Below, in pieces: positions 55,002 to 63,196 of a DNA stretch of 64,000 nucleotides (within the stretch, counting starts at the first letter, position 1; the number at the start of each line of letters is the position of its first letter). Under the pieces are notes generated by a model that saw only the letters and a list, made by a program, of their open reading frames with translations, made no database searches and had not been told where the DNA came from. Source of the stretch: Leptofilum sp041987425 (lineage in GTDB: Bacteria; Chloroflexota; Anaerolineae; Promineifilales; Promineifilaceae); NCBI GenBank assembly GCA_041987425.1, contig JBHIWP010000002.1, forward strand, positions 21,668-85,667, read 5' to 3'. A program made the translations under genes and the position numbers.

Positions 55002-56789
55002 ATGTCTATAACGAATCATAAACATGGACTAAAGTTGCTAATTTTGTTTTTGCTGGTTGGCGTGTGGGCGTGGCCGGAAACGGCCGTTTCCTCTGTAACT
55101 GCTCAGTCGGCCCGCGACCCCCGCTTTGGCGCGGTAGAGTCGTTTTGGGCACCGGGCGAAGCGGCCGAACTGGGCGTCGGCTGGGAGCGTATCCTCTTTT
55201 ACTGGAACGAAATCCAGCCTACCGGCCCCAACGACTGGAACACCCTGCATGTCCACGAAGAGTGGCTGGCAGAAGCGCGGGCGCAGGGGCGGCAGGTGAC
55301 GGGATTGCTCAAAAATACGCCCACCTGGGCCACGGACGGCACGCCAGCCTCCGGGGTGCCGCGCGGCCTCTATTTGCCAATTGATGATCCCGGCAATCTG
55401 TGGGCCAACTACGCCCGGCGCGTGGCCTCCTACTACAGCGCGCACGGCGTGCACAACTGGATTATCTGGAACGAACCAGACATTGCCCCAGACGTCTATG
55501 GGCATGAGTTCAGCGGCTCGATGGCCGATTACTATCAGCTGGTGAAGGTGGCTTACCTGGCTATTAAGCAGGTGGACCCCAACGCCAAGATTCACCTGGG
55601 CGGCATGACCTACTGGCACGACCCAAGCTGGCTGGGCCGCTTCCTAAGAATGGTTGCGGAAGATCCTGATGCGGCGGCCAACAACTACTATTTCGACATC
55701 ATCTCGCTGCACATCTACTTTCGCCCGGAGACGGTTCCCCAAATTGTGGGCAACGCCTTTGCTGCGCAGCAGCAGGCTGGTATTCCGCTGAAGCCGGTGT
55801 GGATTAATGAGACGAATGCCCGACCCAGCACAGACCCGGAGTGGCCGGTGCAGGTGCAGGCGTTTGAGCTGGATTTGGAGCAGCAGGCGTGGTACATCGT
55901 GCAGGCGTACGCCCTTGGTTTTTACTCGGGCGCGGGGCGAATTTCGGTGTACAAGTTGATTGATATCAATATTTCGCCCGGCGAAGAGTCGTGGGGGTTG
56001 ATACGGCCGTATGACTTCAGCAAGCGCCCTGCCTTTTTTGCCTATCAGAACACAATCAAATACCTGGCCGGGTTTACCTACCCGGTGCAGCGAGAGCAGG
56101 CGGGTAACTACACCATTGTGCGCTTTAACCGGCCAGAGGGCACCACGCGCGTGCTCTGGGCGCGCACGGCCAGCAGCGCGACGCTCAACGTGCCGGCTTT
56201 GGCGGACGCGGCCGTTTTGGTTGACCCGATCACCGGGGCCGAAACGCCCATAACTCCAACCGGGGGCAGCTACGAGATTCGTTTGAATGGCGCGCGCTGC
56301 GCTGGAGAGTGCTACATGGGTGGCGCGCCGGTCTTCCTGGTAGAAGCCGGGGTTGGCGGTGAAGGTGGCTCTACCGCGCCGCCGGTAGTGTCGGCGGCAA
56401 GCACGCCAGCGGCTGGGGCAACCGGTACCGATGGGTCCCAAACGGCGGCCGGGACGCCTATTCCCACCGAGCCGTCTGCCCCAACCGAAACGCCGTATCC
56501 GACGGCCACAAACATGGTGCCCGTGCCTAAACCTTCCAGCACGCCGACCGCAACGAATACGGCCGTACCACCCACAGAAACAGCACCCGCCACGCAAGAG
56601 GCGGCCATAGTGCCTACGGCTACGGAAGCGGTTGTTTCGGCTGCTGGAGATGATGGCGCAATTGTAGAAGCTGGGGAAGAAGAAACGGCCGTAATCGAGG
56701 CTCCAGCACCTAACCTTGGCATTTGGCTGCTGGGGGGCGCAGGTCTTGCTGCGCTGCTGGCTGGTTTCGTTTGGCTCCGCCGCCGCTAG
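55002..56789 (+). CDS. Cell-surface glycoside-hydrolase-like protein
   Basis: This 595-residue protein has a signal peptide (about 1-32) and a clan A-type (GH39-like) barrel. Ile-Ile-Trp-Asn-Glu-Pro-Asp (acid/base Glu) is followed by Val-Trp-Ile-Asn-Glu-Thr-Asn (candidate nucleophile Glu). A beta-sandwich follows, then a Pro/Thr/Ala linker and a C-terminal hydrophobic helix ending Trp-Leu-Arg-Arg-Arg, a membrane anchor. It would act on a polysaccharide outside the cell. Divergent from the cytochrome gene. Confidence 0.82.
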   Translation: MSITNHKHGLKLLILFLLVGVWAWPETAVSSVTAQSARDPRFGAVESFWAPGEAAELGVGWERILFYWNEIQPTGPNDWNTLHVHEEWLAEARAQGRQVTGLLKNTPTWATDGTPASGVPRGLYLPIDDPGNLWANYARRVASYYSAHGVHNWIIWNEPDIAPDVYGHEFSGSMADYYQLVKVAYLAIKQVDPNAKIHLGGMTYWHDPSWLGRFLRMVAEDPDAAANNYYFDIISLHIYFRPETVPQIVGNAFAAQQQAGIPLKPVWINETNARPSTDPEWPVQVQAFELDLEQQAWYIVQAYALGFYSGAGRISVYKLIDINISPGEESWGLIRPYDFSKRPAFFAYQNTIKYLAGFTYPVQREQAGNYTIVRFNRPEGTTRVLWARTASSATLNVPALADAAVLVDPITGAETPITPTGGSYEIRLNGARCAGECYMGGAPVFLVEAGVGGEGGSTAPPVVSAASTPAAGATGTDGSQTAAGTPIPTEPSAPTETPYPTATNMVPVPKPSSTPTATNTAVPPTETAPATQEAAIVPTATEAVVSAAGDDGAIVEAGEEETAVIEAPAPNLGIWLLGGAGLAALLAGFVWLRRR

Positions 56790-56809
56790 GTTTCGTTTAA
56801 AAGTAATGG

Positions 56810-56876
56810 ACGCAGATTCTCCTGATTGACCTGATTTTGATCGCTTTTCAATCAGATCTATCAGGAGAATCTGCGT
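56810..56876. terminator. 17-bp perfect stem-loop, bidirectional
   Basis: ACGCAGATTCTCCTGAT (56,810-56,826) is the exact complement of 56,860-56,876, with an inner GATTGA/TCAATC. TTTTATTTTTT follows on the plus strand. It separates the surface hydrolase from convergent serA. Confidence 0.85.
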
Positions 56877-56884
56877 TTTATTTT

Positions 56885-58468
56885 TTACAGCGTGATCAGT
56901 TTTACCTGGGTGATGGCCGGGATTTTTACCAGGGCATCAATAACCTCTTTGCCAGGTTGGCTGTCCAAATTGATGAAGGAAAGGGCGTGACCGCCGGGCC
57001 TGTCTCGGCCCATGCGCCATTCGGCGATGTTGACTTCGTAGGCGGCCAGGATGGTGCCCACCTGCCCAATGACGCCGTGCACGTCTTTGTTTTGCATCAC
57101 CAGCACGTGGCCGTCTGGCCGGGCATCTAGCTTATAGTCATCCACCTGCACTATGCGCGGCTCCACACCGCCAAATAGCATTCCGGCCAGCGTGCGTTCC
57201 CCGCCGTCCCAGGTGACCCGGCAAGAGATGAGATTCGAGTAGTCGAGCGAGCTGGCTGCCTTGGTTTGGGCCACGCTGATGCCGTTTTCTTCCGCTAGCA
57301 GGGGGGCGTTGATGTAGTTGACCTGCTCGCTGATTGATTTTTCGAGAATGCCTTTTAGCAGTCCAGCGGCGATGGGCTTGATTAGCTCATTAACCGTGTC
57401 GCCTCGTGCCTCGATCTCAACGCGGCGAATGGCGCCATCGGCCAAATAGCAGTGCAGGCGACCCAGCTTTTCACTGAGTTCCATATACGGCCGTGTCTCG
57501 GCAAAGTCTGGCCCGGCCTGGAAGGGCAAATTAATGGCGTTGCGGAAGTCGGTGCCGCGCAGCGCATCCAGCACCTGATCCACGATTTGGGTGGCGACAT
57601 CGCGCTGAGCTTCCTCAGTGCTGGCGCCCAGGTGGGGCGTGTGCAGCACGTTGGGCAGGCCAATGAGCGGACTGCTTTCCGGTGGTTCCTTTTGATAGAC
57701 GTCGAGAGCGGCCGTTCGAATGCGTCCATTTTTCAAGCCTTCAGCCAGGGCTTCTTCATCGACGAGCTTGCCACGAGCGGCATTGATCAAAATGACGCCC
57801 GGCTTCATCTGGCTAATCGTTTGGGCATTGATTATTTTCTCGGTTTCTGGCAGTAGGGCGGTATGCAGGCTGATGTAGTCAGACTGGGCCAATAGATCTT
57901 CCAGGTCAACGAGCGTCACGTTTAACTCTTGCCCCACCTCTTCAGATACATATGGATCAAAGGCCAGAATTTCCATGCCAAATGCCTGGGCTCGCTTGGC
58001 TACCAAACGACCGATTCGGCCAAATCCGATAATGCCCAGCGTTTTACGATATAGCTCGGTGCCTACAAATTGTGAGCGTTTCCACTCACCTTCTTTCAGT
58101 GAGGCGTGAGATTGTGCCGTGTGGCGGCTGGCGGCCAACATTAAGGCAATCGCCTGCTCGGCGGTGGCAATGCTGTTGGCCTGTGGCGTGTTCATCACAA
58201 TGATGCCGCGCATGGTTGCCGCGCGTACGTCCACGTTGTCTACGCCAATTCCCGCCCGACCAACCACCTTGAGATTGGTACCAGCGGCCAAAATTTCTGC
58301 ATCTGCCTTGGTGCCGCTGCGAATGATAAGCGCATCGTATTCCGGCAGAATGGCCATAAGCTCTTCTTTGCTCAGGCCAGGTTTCATGTCGTATTGGGCG
58401 TCTTTGGCCAGATCAAGCCGATCTAGCCCTGCTTGCCCTAGCTTGTCTGAGATTAATATTTTGAACAT
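56885..58468 (-). CDS. serA: D-3-phosphoglycerate dehydrogenase
   Basis: This 527-residue long-form enzyme of serine synthesis has Gly-Arg-Ala-Gly-Ile-Gly-Val-Asp-Asn-Val-Asp and the NAD loop Gly-Phe-Gly-Arg-Ile-Gly (about 146-151). Catalytic Arg (Asn-Ala-Ala-Arg-Gly), Glu and His (His-Thr-Pro-His-Leu-Gly-Ala-Ser-Thr) are present, then an intervening domain. A C-terminal ACT domain (about 450-527, with Gly-Val-Ile-Gly-Gln-Val-Gly) likely senses serine. Complete and of normal length. Confidence 0.96.
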   Translation of the reverse strand: MFKILISDKLGQAGLDRLDLAKDAQYDMKPGLSKEELMAILPEYDALIIRSGTKADAEILAAGTNLKVVGRAGIGVDNVDVRAATMRGIIVMNTPQANSIATAEQAIALMLAASRHTAQSHASLKEGEWKRSQFVGTELYRKTLGIIGFGRIGRLVAKRAQAFGMEILAFDPYVSEEVGQELNVTLVDLEDLLAQSDYISLHTALLPETEKIINAQTISQMKPGVILINAARGKLVDEEALAEGLKNGRIRTAALDVYQKEPPESSPLIGLPNVLHTPHLGASTEEAQRDVATQIVDQVLDALRGTDFRNAINLPFQAGPDFAETRPYMELSEKLGRLHCYLADGAIRRVEIEARGDTVNELIKPIAAGLLKGILEKSISEQVNYINAPLLAEENGISVAQTKAASSLDYSNLISCRVTWDGGERTLAGMLFGGVEPRIVQVDDYKLDARPDGHVLVMQNKDVHGVIGQVGTILAAYEVNIAEWRMGRDRPGGHALSFINLDSQPGKEVIDALVKIPAITQVKLITL

Positions 58469-58625
58469 ACGTCTCCCTTTGCTTGGTAAGTTGTTTGGTG
58501 CCAGGCGATTTGGGAATTATTGATTGTGGGTAAAAGTACAAAGGAATTATAGTCGGGGTTGGTTGTGCGGCAAGCAGCGCGTGGAATTGGGAAATCAACG
58601 TCTGCTTTACGTTACTTCCAGTTGA

Positions 58626-59150
58626 TCACAATGTTTGTAAGAGTTGCTTACACTGCTCTACAGTTAGGGAAACCAGAGCGCCACCAGTAAAGCGGACATC
58701 CTCAGTAACTTCACGTAGGGCGAATAAAGGATGGGGTACTGACATTAGGAGGCTGACGTCTGGCTGCTCAATTTCAGCCAAGATCAGCCCGGTGAGGTGA
58801 CCCATGAACTGATCAATGCTGAATTGGAAACGGCCGTCTGCTAACTTATACCGCTTCTTGACCAGTTTTTGAGCAGGCAGCGTTTCTAACAGTGTATAGC
58901 TGGCGTCGTCCAGATAAAAGTTGGTGATAGTCGTGGCATAAGCGGTTTGATCTTCGGCCTGGTATTTTTGCGTTAGCTTGCGGGCGGTCACCTGTCCGTC
59001 GGCATTGGTCATGCGGCGCAGGCGCAGCGGCGTGCCAGAAATATAGCGATCTTCAATGAGCTGATAATCCTGGCTGTTCTCGAGCGCATTCGGCAGGGTG
59101 GCCAAAAGCCAGCGCCGTTCGCATTCGATCTGGGCATATTTGTGGGCCAT
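58626..59150 (-). CDS. CYTH-like domain protein
   Basis: This 174-residue protein has Ile-Glu-Cys-Glu-Arg-Arg-Trp near the start, where CYTH/triphosphate-tunnel enzymes have ExExK. Later come Leu-Arg-Leu-Arg-Arg, Leu-Thr-Gln-Lys-Tyr, Lys-Lys-Arg-Tyr and Ala-Glu-Ile-Glu. The alternating charged strands fit a beta-tunnel. The family hydrolyses triphosphates or adenylates. The loss of one Lys of the ExExK motif makes catalysis uncertain. Confidence 0.65.
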   Translation of the reverse strand: MAHKYAQIECERRWLLATLPNALENSQDYQLIEDRYISGTPLRLRRMTNADGQVTARKLTQKYQAEDQTAYATTITNFYLDDASYTLLETLPAQKLVKKRYKLADGRFQFSIDQFMGHLTGLILAEIEQPDVSLLMSVPHPLFALREVTEDVRFTGGALVSLTVEQCKQLLQTL

Positions 59151-59197
59151 TTAGCAGGTCCAAGTCGTTTATGGTGACAAAGTGCGCCGATTCTACC

Positions 59198-59719
59198 TTA
59201 GGCGCTACTGAACAAAGGATGATAAAAAACAGTGCCGCGCCTGTCTTTCAAGGCGCCAGGCACCAACTCTTTGACCATAAACACGTCATCTGGGACGTCG
59301 AACTGGCTGCGCAGCCCATATGGGGATGAGGGCGAAAAGCCGAAGCGTGGGTAATAGGTTGAATGCCCCAGAACAAACGCCAGTTTGTACCCCACCTGCT
59401 CGCAGGCAGCCAGTCCGGCCCAGCAAAGCTCTGAACCAATACCTTTATTTTGATGTTCTGGGGCAACTGCCACCGGGCCCAGGGCAACGGCCGTAAACTC
59501 CCCCTCGTCATTTTTTACCGTCACGGGCGAAAACAGGATGTGCCCCACGATTTCACCGTCCAGCTCAGCCACGAGGGAAATGAGGTCTACACCGCCCTGC
59601 TGCAAATTTTGCACCAGCTCTGCTTCGGATGGACGATTGGCTGCTGCTTCTACTGCGAATACCTGGTCGGCGTCTGCGGCCGTTTCTGGTCGAATTTTTA
59701 GCGTCATAGAAGCAATCAT
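59198..59719 (-). CDS. GNAT N-acetyltransferase
   Basis: This 173-residue protein has the GNAT core Leu-Gly-Pro-Val-Ala-Val-Ala-Pro-Glu-His-Gln-Asn-Lys-Gly-Ile-Gly (acetyl-CoA loop Gln/Arg-x-x-Gly-x-Gly, about 89-104). Gly-Tyr-Lys-Leu-Ala-Phe-Val-Leu-Gly-His and Tyr-Tyr-Pro-Arg-Phe-Gly-Phe follow. That is the YhbS-like group. Start is either 59,719 or the ATG at 59,707; no ribosome site decides. Substrate not apparent. Confidence 0.88.
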   Translation of the reverse strand: MIASMTLKIRPETAADADQVFAVEAAANRPSEAELVQNLQQGGVDLISLVAELDGEIVGHILFSPVTVKNDEGEFTAVALGPVAVAPEHQNKGIGSELCWAGLAACEQVGYKLAFVLGHSTYYPRFGFSPSSPYGLRSQFDVPDDVFMVKELVPGALKDRRGTVFYHPLFSSA

Positions 59720-60255
59720 ACTGCATTGGCGGGCATGGGGCGAGACAACTCCTGCTCATCGAACAAAAGAGCGTTTGCCAATGCTTCTTTCTCGCTTGGG
59801 CCTCAATAGCTTCGGAGCATTTTTGCGCAGCAGCCATTGCGTACCGATCATCGTCCCGAGCATAGCCAGGAGCAAGACGGCCGTGTAGCCAGCTAAAATT
59901 TGGGCATACCCCAACGCCAGGCTGCGCCAGGCACCCAAAACCAGCGCCGTGTACCAGGAAACGGCCGAAACCGCGCCAAAGACGGAAATGCGTGGCAGCT
60001 TTTGGGCCAGACCATTTATATGAAACGGCTGGTGCCTGAAGGCAGCTTTTTGCAGCAAGGGGAACAGCTTTACGTGCATAATGCCGCCGTTTAACGTGGC
60101 GATGAGCACAATGGTCATTTTGGCAAAAAAGCGCTGATTGACGCTGCCGCTCAAAATGATAAGCCCCAGTCCGGTGGCCGTTAACAGCATCAGCCCACCA
60201 ATCACAATGCCCGAAGCCACTTTTAGCAAGCGAAATTCAGCTTTTTCGATACGGC

Positions 60256-60263
60256 CGTTTCGC
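60256..60263. repeat. Target-site duplication, left copy
   Basis: CGTTTCGC, repeated at 61,458-61,465 on the other side of the IS. It overlaps an ACGGCCGT octamer (60,251-60,258). Confidence 0.9.
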
Positions 60264-61457
60264 GGTAGTCCAGTGAGATTATCTCCAACCATCCGGCGGA
60301 TAAACCGGAGTGAGGAGAACCTCGCGAATGAATAAGATTGAATTCGCTAAACCAATAGCCATCGCCGGTGACCGCTGTTCATACTTTTTTTACCCACCAG
60401 CTCAGGCAGCAACCGCTTAAGACTACGATGCTCACGACACCAGTTGTAAACTGTCATGCCCCACCAACCCATCGCCGCTTTGGTTTCGCCTTTTTTGGCA
60501 AAAGCCAGAGTTTTGCGCACCTGCGCCGCACTCATCAAGCGGGCCGTGCCGTTGCGCCGCTCGATAGCCGAGGTGTTAGGCACATGGTAGCCCAGTCGGT
60601 CCAGAGCTTGCTCAATCCGCTTTTGACTGCCATGGACATAGCGGATTTCCACTTCTTTGAGTCGATAACCACTGTGGTGCTTGATGATTTGCACGTGAGC
60701 CGCCGTCCGAGGAATGCGAAACCGCGCTTTAGGATACGGACCGCGTGTGCCTTGTCGCGGTGGGTAGTAGGCAGTGCCGAATATCTCCGGGAACAAGGTA
60801 CGATACGCCGCCACCCCATCAGTGAACAAGGCAATCTCATGACGATTGTGCAGACGTACCGCGCCATCTTGGAGCAAACAACGAATCAAGACCTCGTCTC
60901 GCGTTCCCTGGACGTGCGCCAAAATGAACTTGCTTGCCGGGTCTATCAATTCTGCTTCCCAGGCTGGCTGCGCCTTACTGCCGGCAAAGCCGTGCCGTTC
61001 ATCAGCTTGCAGCTCGGTAACAGCCACATTATGCACTTCTTGTTCGTGATATTGCTGCCCATGTCGGCCTACCTTTTGGTTCAACCGCCGCACGGTACTC
61101 GGGTCGACCTTGACCAAGCGCGCCGTGCCCTTGAGGCTGCAACCCTCGGCCAGATGTTCGGCTACCGAAACGGCTTTCTCCTCGGGAATCTTACTGTTCC
61201 ACAAGGCCGTGTTTTTGCGTTCGCTGAATTCCTGCTGGCAGCAGCGGCAACGCAAGTAACGGATGTTGTCCCGACCATAGACTTTTCTGACTTTCAAGTT
61301 ATGGCCACCTTTTTGGCCGTAGAAGTCGCAGTCGCGGTTAACACATGCTAAACTTTCCAAGGGGGGTCTGGTGTGATTTTTTTCTTTCATGCGGTAATTC
61401 TACCGCCTACGCCAGACCTCCTCTTTTATGGGTTGGTGATAATCTCACCTGACCACC
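60264..61457. mobile_element. IS1-like insertion sequence, 1,194 bases
   Basis: The ends (60,264-60,290 and 61,431-61,457) are inverted repeats matching in about 22 of 27 bases, with GTGAGATTATC in the core. It is flanked by CGTTTCGC on both sides and contains one transposase gene. No ACGGCCGT copy is inside, unlike the surrounding DNA, which fits a recent arrival. Confidence 0.93.
60347..61390 (-). CDS. Transposase, IS1-like with DDE domain
   Basis: This 347-residue protein begins with a zinc region (Cys-Val-Asn-Arg-Asp-Cys and Cys-Arg-Cys-Cys-Gln-Gln-Glu-Phe). A helix-turn-helix (Thr-Ala-Arg-Leu-Val-Lys-Val-Asp-Pro-Ser-Thr-Val-Arg) follows. Catalytic residues are Asp in Gln-Ala-Asp-Glu-Arg-His, Asp in Leu-Phe-Thr-Asp-Gly-Val, and Glu in Ala-Ile-Glu-Arg-Arg-Asn-Gly. 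The intact frame suggests that the element may still move. A long opposite-strand ORF is a shadow. Confidence 0.9.
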   Translation of the reverse strand: MKEKNHTRPPLESLACVNRDCDFYGQKGGHNLKVRKVYGRDNIRYLRCRCCQQEFSERKNTALWNSKIPEEKAVSVAEHLAEGCSLKGTARLVKVDPSTVRRLNQKVGRHGQQYHEQEVHNVAVTELQADERHGFAGSKAQPAWEAELIDPASKFILAHVQGTRDEVLIRCLLQDGAVRLHNRHEIALFTDGVAAYRTLFPEIFGTAYYPPRQGTRGPYPKARFRIPRTAAHVQIIKHHSGYRLKEVEIRYVHGSQKRIEQALDRLGYHVPNTSAIERRNGTARLMSAAQVRKTLAFAKKGETKAAMGWWGMTVYNWCREHRSLKRLLPELVGKKSMNSGHRRWLLV

Positions 61458-61465
61458 CGTTTCGC
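61458..61465. repeat. Target-site duplication, right copy
   Basis: CGTTTCGC, identical to 60,256-60,263. Confidence 0.9.
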
Positions 61466-61567
61466 AAAATGCTCAAAAATAAGAAGTCACTGGTCGTCGC
61501 GCCCCCGGCACCAAGCGCCACGCCAACAATATGACCAATCAGTAAAATTGTGTGCCAATCCATCTGT

Positions 61568-61621
61568 TTATGCTCCTTCTGAAACCAAAGCCAGCAGCAG
61601 CAAAATATGCGCCATCAGCAT
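61568..61621 (-). CDS. Possible 17-residue hydrophobic leader peptide
   Basis: ATG 61,621 behind GGAAGG encodes Met-Leu-Met-Ala-His-Ile-Leu-Leu-Leu-Leu-Ala-Leu-Val-Ser-Glu-Gly-Ala. It ends four bases before the split membrane gene. It could couple translation to that gene; too short for firm support. The rest of the gap to 61,800 holds a 7-bp stem-loop (TGTGGCC/GGCCACA, 61,706-61,725) and nothing else seen. Confidence 0.35.
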   Translation of the reverse strand: MLMAHILLLLALVSEGA

Positions 61622-61800
61622 GGTTTACCTTCCAATGAAACAAAAGTGAAATAAAAGGGAGTGTCAGTTCGCCTCGAAATGGGCATCAGACTGGTGAAGA
61701 AGCATTGTGGCCAGCGACGGCCACAGCAACAAGCGTGACTCGACTATAGGCGCATTGCCCGCAAACGCGTATAGGAGAATAGGGCCAGGAGGTTTCGGCT

Positions 61801-63039
61801 TTAGGCCACCCATCCCCACACAAAAAATTGAGCCGAGAAGTAAAGGTAAAGCGCTATCGACGAATACAAAATGAGCCGATGGATCTTGCCATTGGCGCCC
61901 GCTGTTGCCAGCAGAAAAAAGGTAGGAAAAAAAGCTAGTGCGTAGCGAGAAAAGGAAAAGAGCGGTTTGAACTCTGAGCTGGGCAGCAGCATAAAAAAGA
62001 GCAGCATCGCAGCGTACAGCCCCCAGTCTAATCTGTGTCGCCAGTGGAAAAATGCCCACACGGTGGTTGCCAGCAGCAGCAGCGTTACGAAGAAGTCAAA
62101 CCAGAGCGTGAACTCCCCGGCGCGGCCCGTACCCAGGCCAAACATACCCTGTAAGGCACGCAGCAGGTCAGCACCGGGAATACCGGTTCGCTGAAACCAA
62201 TATTCGGCATAGATGCGTCCCAGCCCAGGCAGGCCCAGCAGGCTGCGGTAGAGCACAAAAATTAAAAAGCCAGCCATAGGTAAGAAAACGGCCGCAGCCT
62301 TACCATACAATCGCGGATACCAGCTGCCCATCGGGGAAATTTTCCATGCTCCTTGGCCCAAATGTCGCCGCCAAAACTGGTAAGCCAACGGCACCACCAG
62401 CACCCAGCCTGTCAGCCTGGTGAGCGCGGCCAGCAGACCCAGTAGCCCGGCCCACTCCAGCCGGTTATTAAATGCCAGCCAAAGCGATCCCAGCGTTAGC
62501 AGCAAAAACAACGATTCTGAATAGGGGGCAAAGAGAAAAAAGCCGCTGGGGAATAGGGCAAAGTAGAGGAGGAGCCGTGGCGCATTGTCCGGCCCTAGCA
62601 GGTCACTGCCCACTTTGTGCAGCAGGATGAGCAGCCCCAGCAGCGCAATATTGGAGATGAGAATAGCGGCGGCCATATGTGCGGCATGCGATCCGCCAAA
62701 TAAACCGCCCAGCGTCCAAATCAGCAGTGGGTAGATCGGGGGAAAAACGGAATCTTCAGGATGTGCATACCCTTCGGCGGCGATGCGCGTGTAGTGCATT
62801 GCGTCGAATCTTTGCCACGGCCCCAGCAGCAGCCCGGCAGCGCCCTCGTCCAGGATGGGCTGATTGAGATACGGCCGTAACCTGTCATTTGGCTCATCCG
62901 GCAGGGGCACAGCTTGCAGCACTACAATGGCCCACACGCTTAGCAAAAGACGCAGCGCTACAAAAGTGATAAGCCCTTGACGTACGGCCGTTTGCTGCCA
63001 CAGCGATTTCAGCAAGAAGAATGCTCCTTGATTGCCCAT
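61801..63039 (-). CDS. PIG-V-like mannosyltransferase, membrane protein
   Basis: This 412-residue protein has about ten hydrophobic segments. The first outer loop has Trp-Gln-Arg-Phe-Asp-Ala-Met-His-Tyr, with the Asp expected as the catalytic base of GT-C enzymes. Phe-Pro-Pro-Ile-Tyr-Pro-Leu-Leu follows. Both agree with the Mannosyl_trans2/PIG-V group. It probably uses a lipid-linked sugar to glycosylate envelope components. Isolated leftward gene. Confidence 0.78.
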   Translation of the reverse strand: MGNQGAFFLLKSLWQQTAVRQGLITFVALRLLLSVWAIVVLQAVPLPDEPNDRLRPYLNQPILDEGAAGLLLGPWQRFDAMHYTRIAAEGYAHPEDSVFPPIYPLLIWTLGGLFGGSHAAHMAAAILISNIALLGLLILLHKVGSDLLGPDNAPRLLLYFALFPSGFFLFAPYSESLFLLLTLGSLWLAFNNRLEWAGLLGLLAALTRLTGWVLVVPLAYQFWRRHLGQGAWKISPMGSWYPRLYGKAAAVFLPMAGFLIFVLYRSLLGLPGLGRIYAEYWFQRTGIPGADLLRALQGMFGLGTGRAGEFTLWFDFFVTLLLLATTVWAFFHWRHRLDWGLYAAMLLFFMLLPSSEFKPLFSFSRYALAFFPTFFLLATAGANGKIHRLILYSSIALYLYFSAQFFVWGWVA

Positions 63040-63104
63040 AGCTGTTGATTTAACTCATCTTCAGGTTTTATGCAATAGGCAAACTGATTCGCTGTGAAAT
63101 AAAA

Positions 63105-63133
63105 AAAGAGAGCCTCCCCAAAGAGAGACTCTC
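63105..63133 (-). terminator. Intrinsic terminator after the P-domain gene
   Basis: On the minus strand AGAGTCTC pairs with GAGGCTCT (one G-U), then CTTTTTTTATTTC follows. It ends the gene read from the window's right edge. Confidence 0.75.
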
Positions 63134-63140
63134 ATAGTTG

Positions 63141-63169
63141 GTGAGGGCGACCCGCCGGGTCGCCCTCAC
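63141..63169. repeat. 13-bp perfect stem-loop with three-base loop
   Basis: GTGAGGGCGACCC (63,141-63,153), GCC, and the exact complement at 63,157-63,169. It lies between the P-domain stop and the terminator and could act with it or be a dispersed intergenic element. Confidence 0.7.
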
Positions 63170-63196
63170 GATATCGGCGGTCAAGTCAATCAGAAA

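Larger units (their letters stand above)
59756..61563 (-). pseudogene. Four-helix membrane protein gene split by an IS
   Basis: The 5' part (61,458-61,563, ATG 61,563 behind GAAGGAG) and the 3' part (59,756-60,263) join in frame once the IS and one 8-base target copy are removed. The joined gene has 606 bases and encodes 201 residues. The joint reads Leu-Arg-Asn-Gly-Arg-Ile-Glu-Lys-Ala-Glu-Phe. The protein has four or five hydrophobic segments and a basic C-terminus. The remnant ORF starting at 60,292 uses codons of the IS end. I do not recognise the family. Confidence 0.88.

Noticed and set aside
55644..56597. Leftward ORF of 317 codons opposite the surface hydrolase
   Set aside because: Arg/Gly-rich composition is the reverse reading of the real GC-rich gene, whose catalytic motifs and signal peptide are on the plus strand.
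60368..61351. Long rightward ORF (327 codons) across the IS
   Set aside because: It is the antisense shadow of the transposase, whose zinc, HTH and DDE motifs are all on the minus strand.
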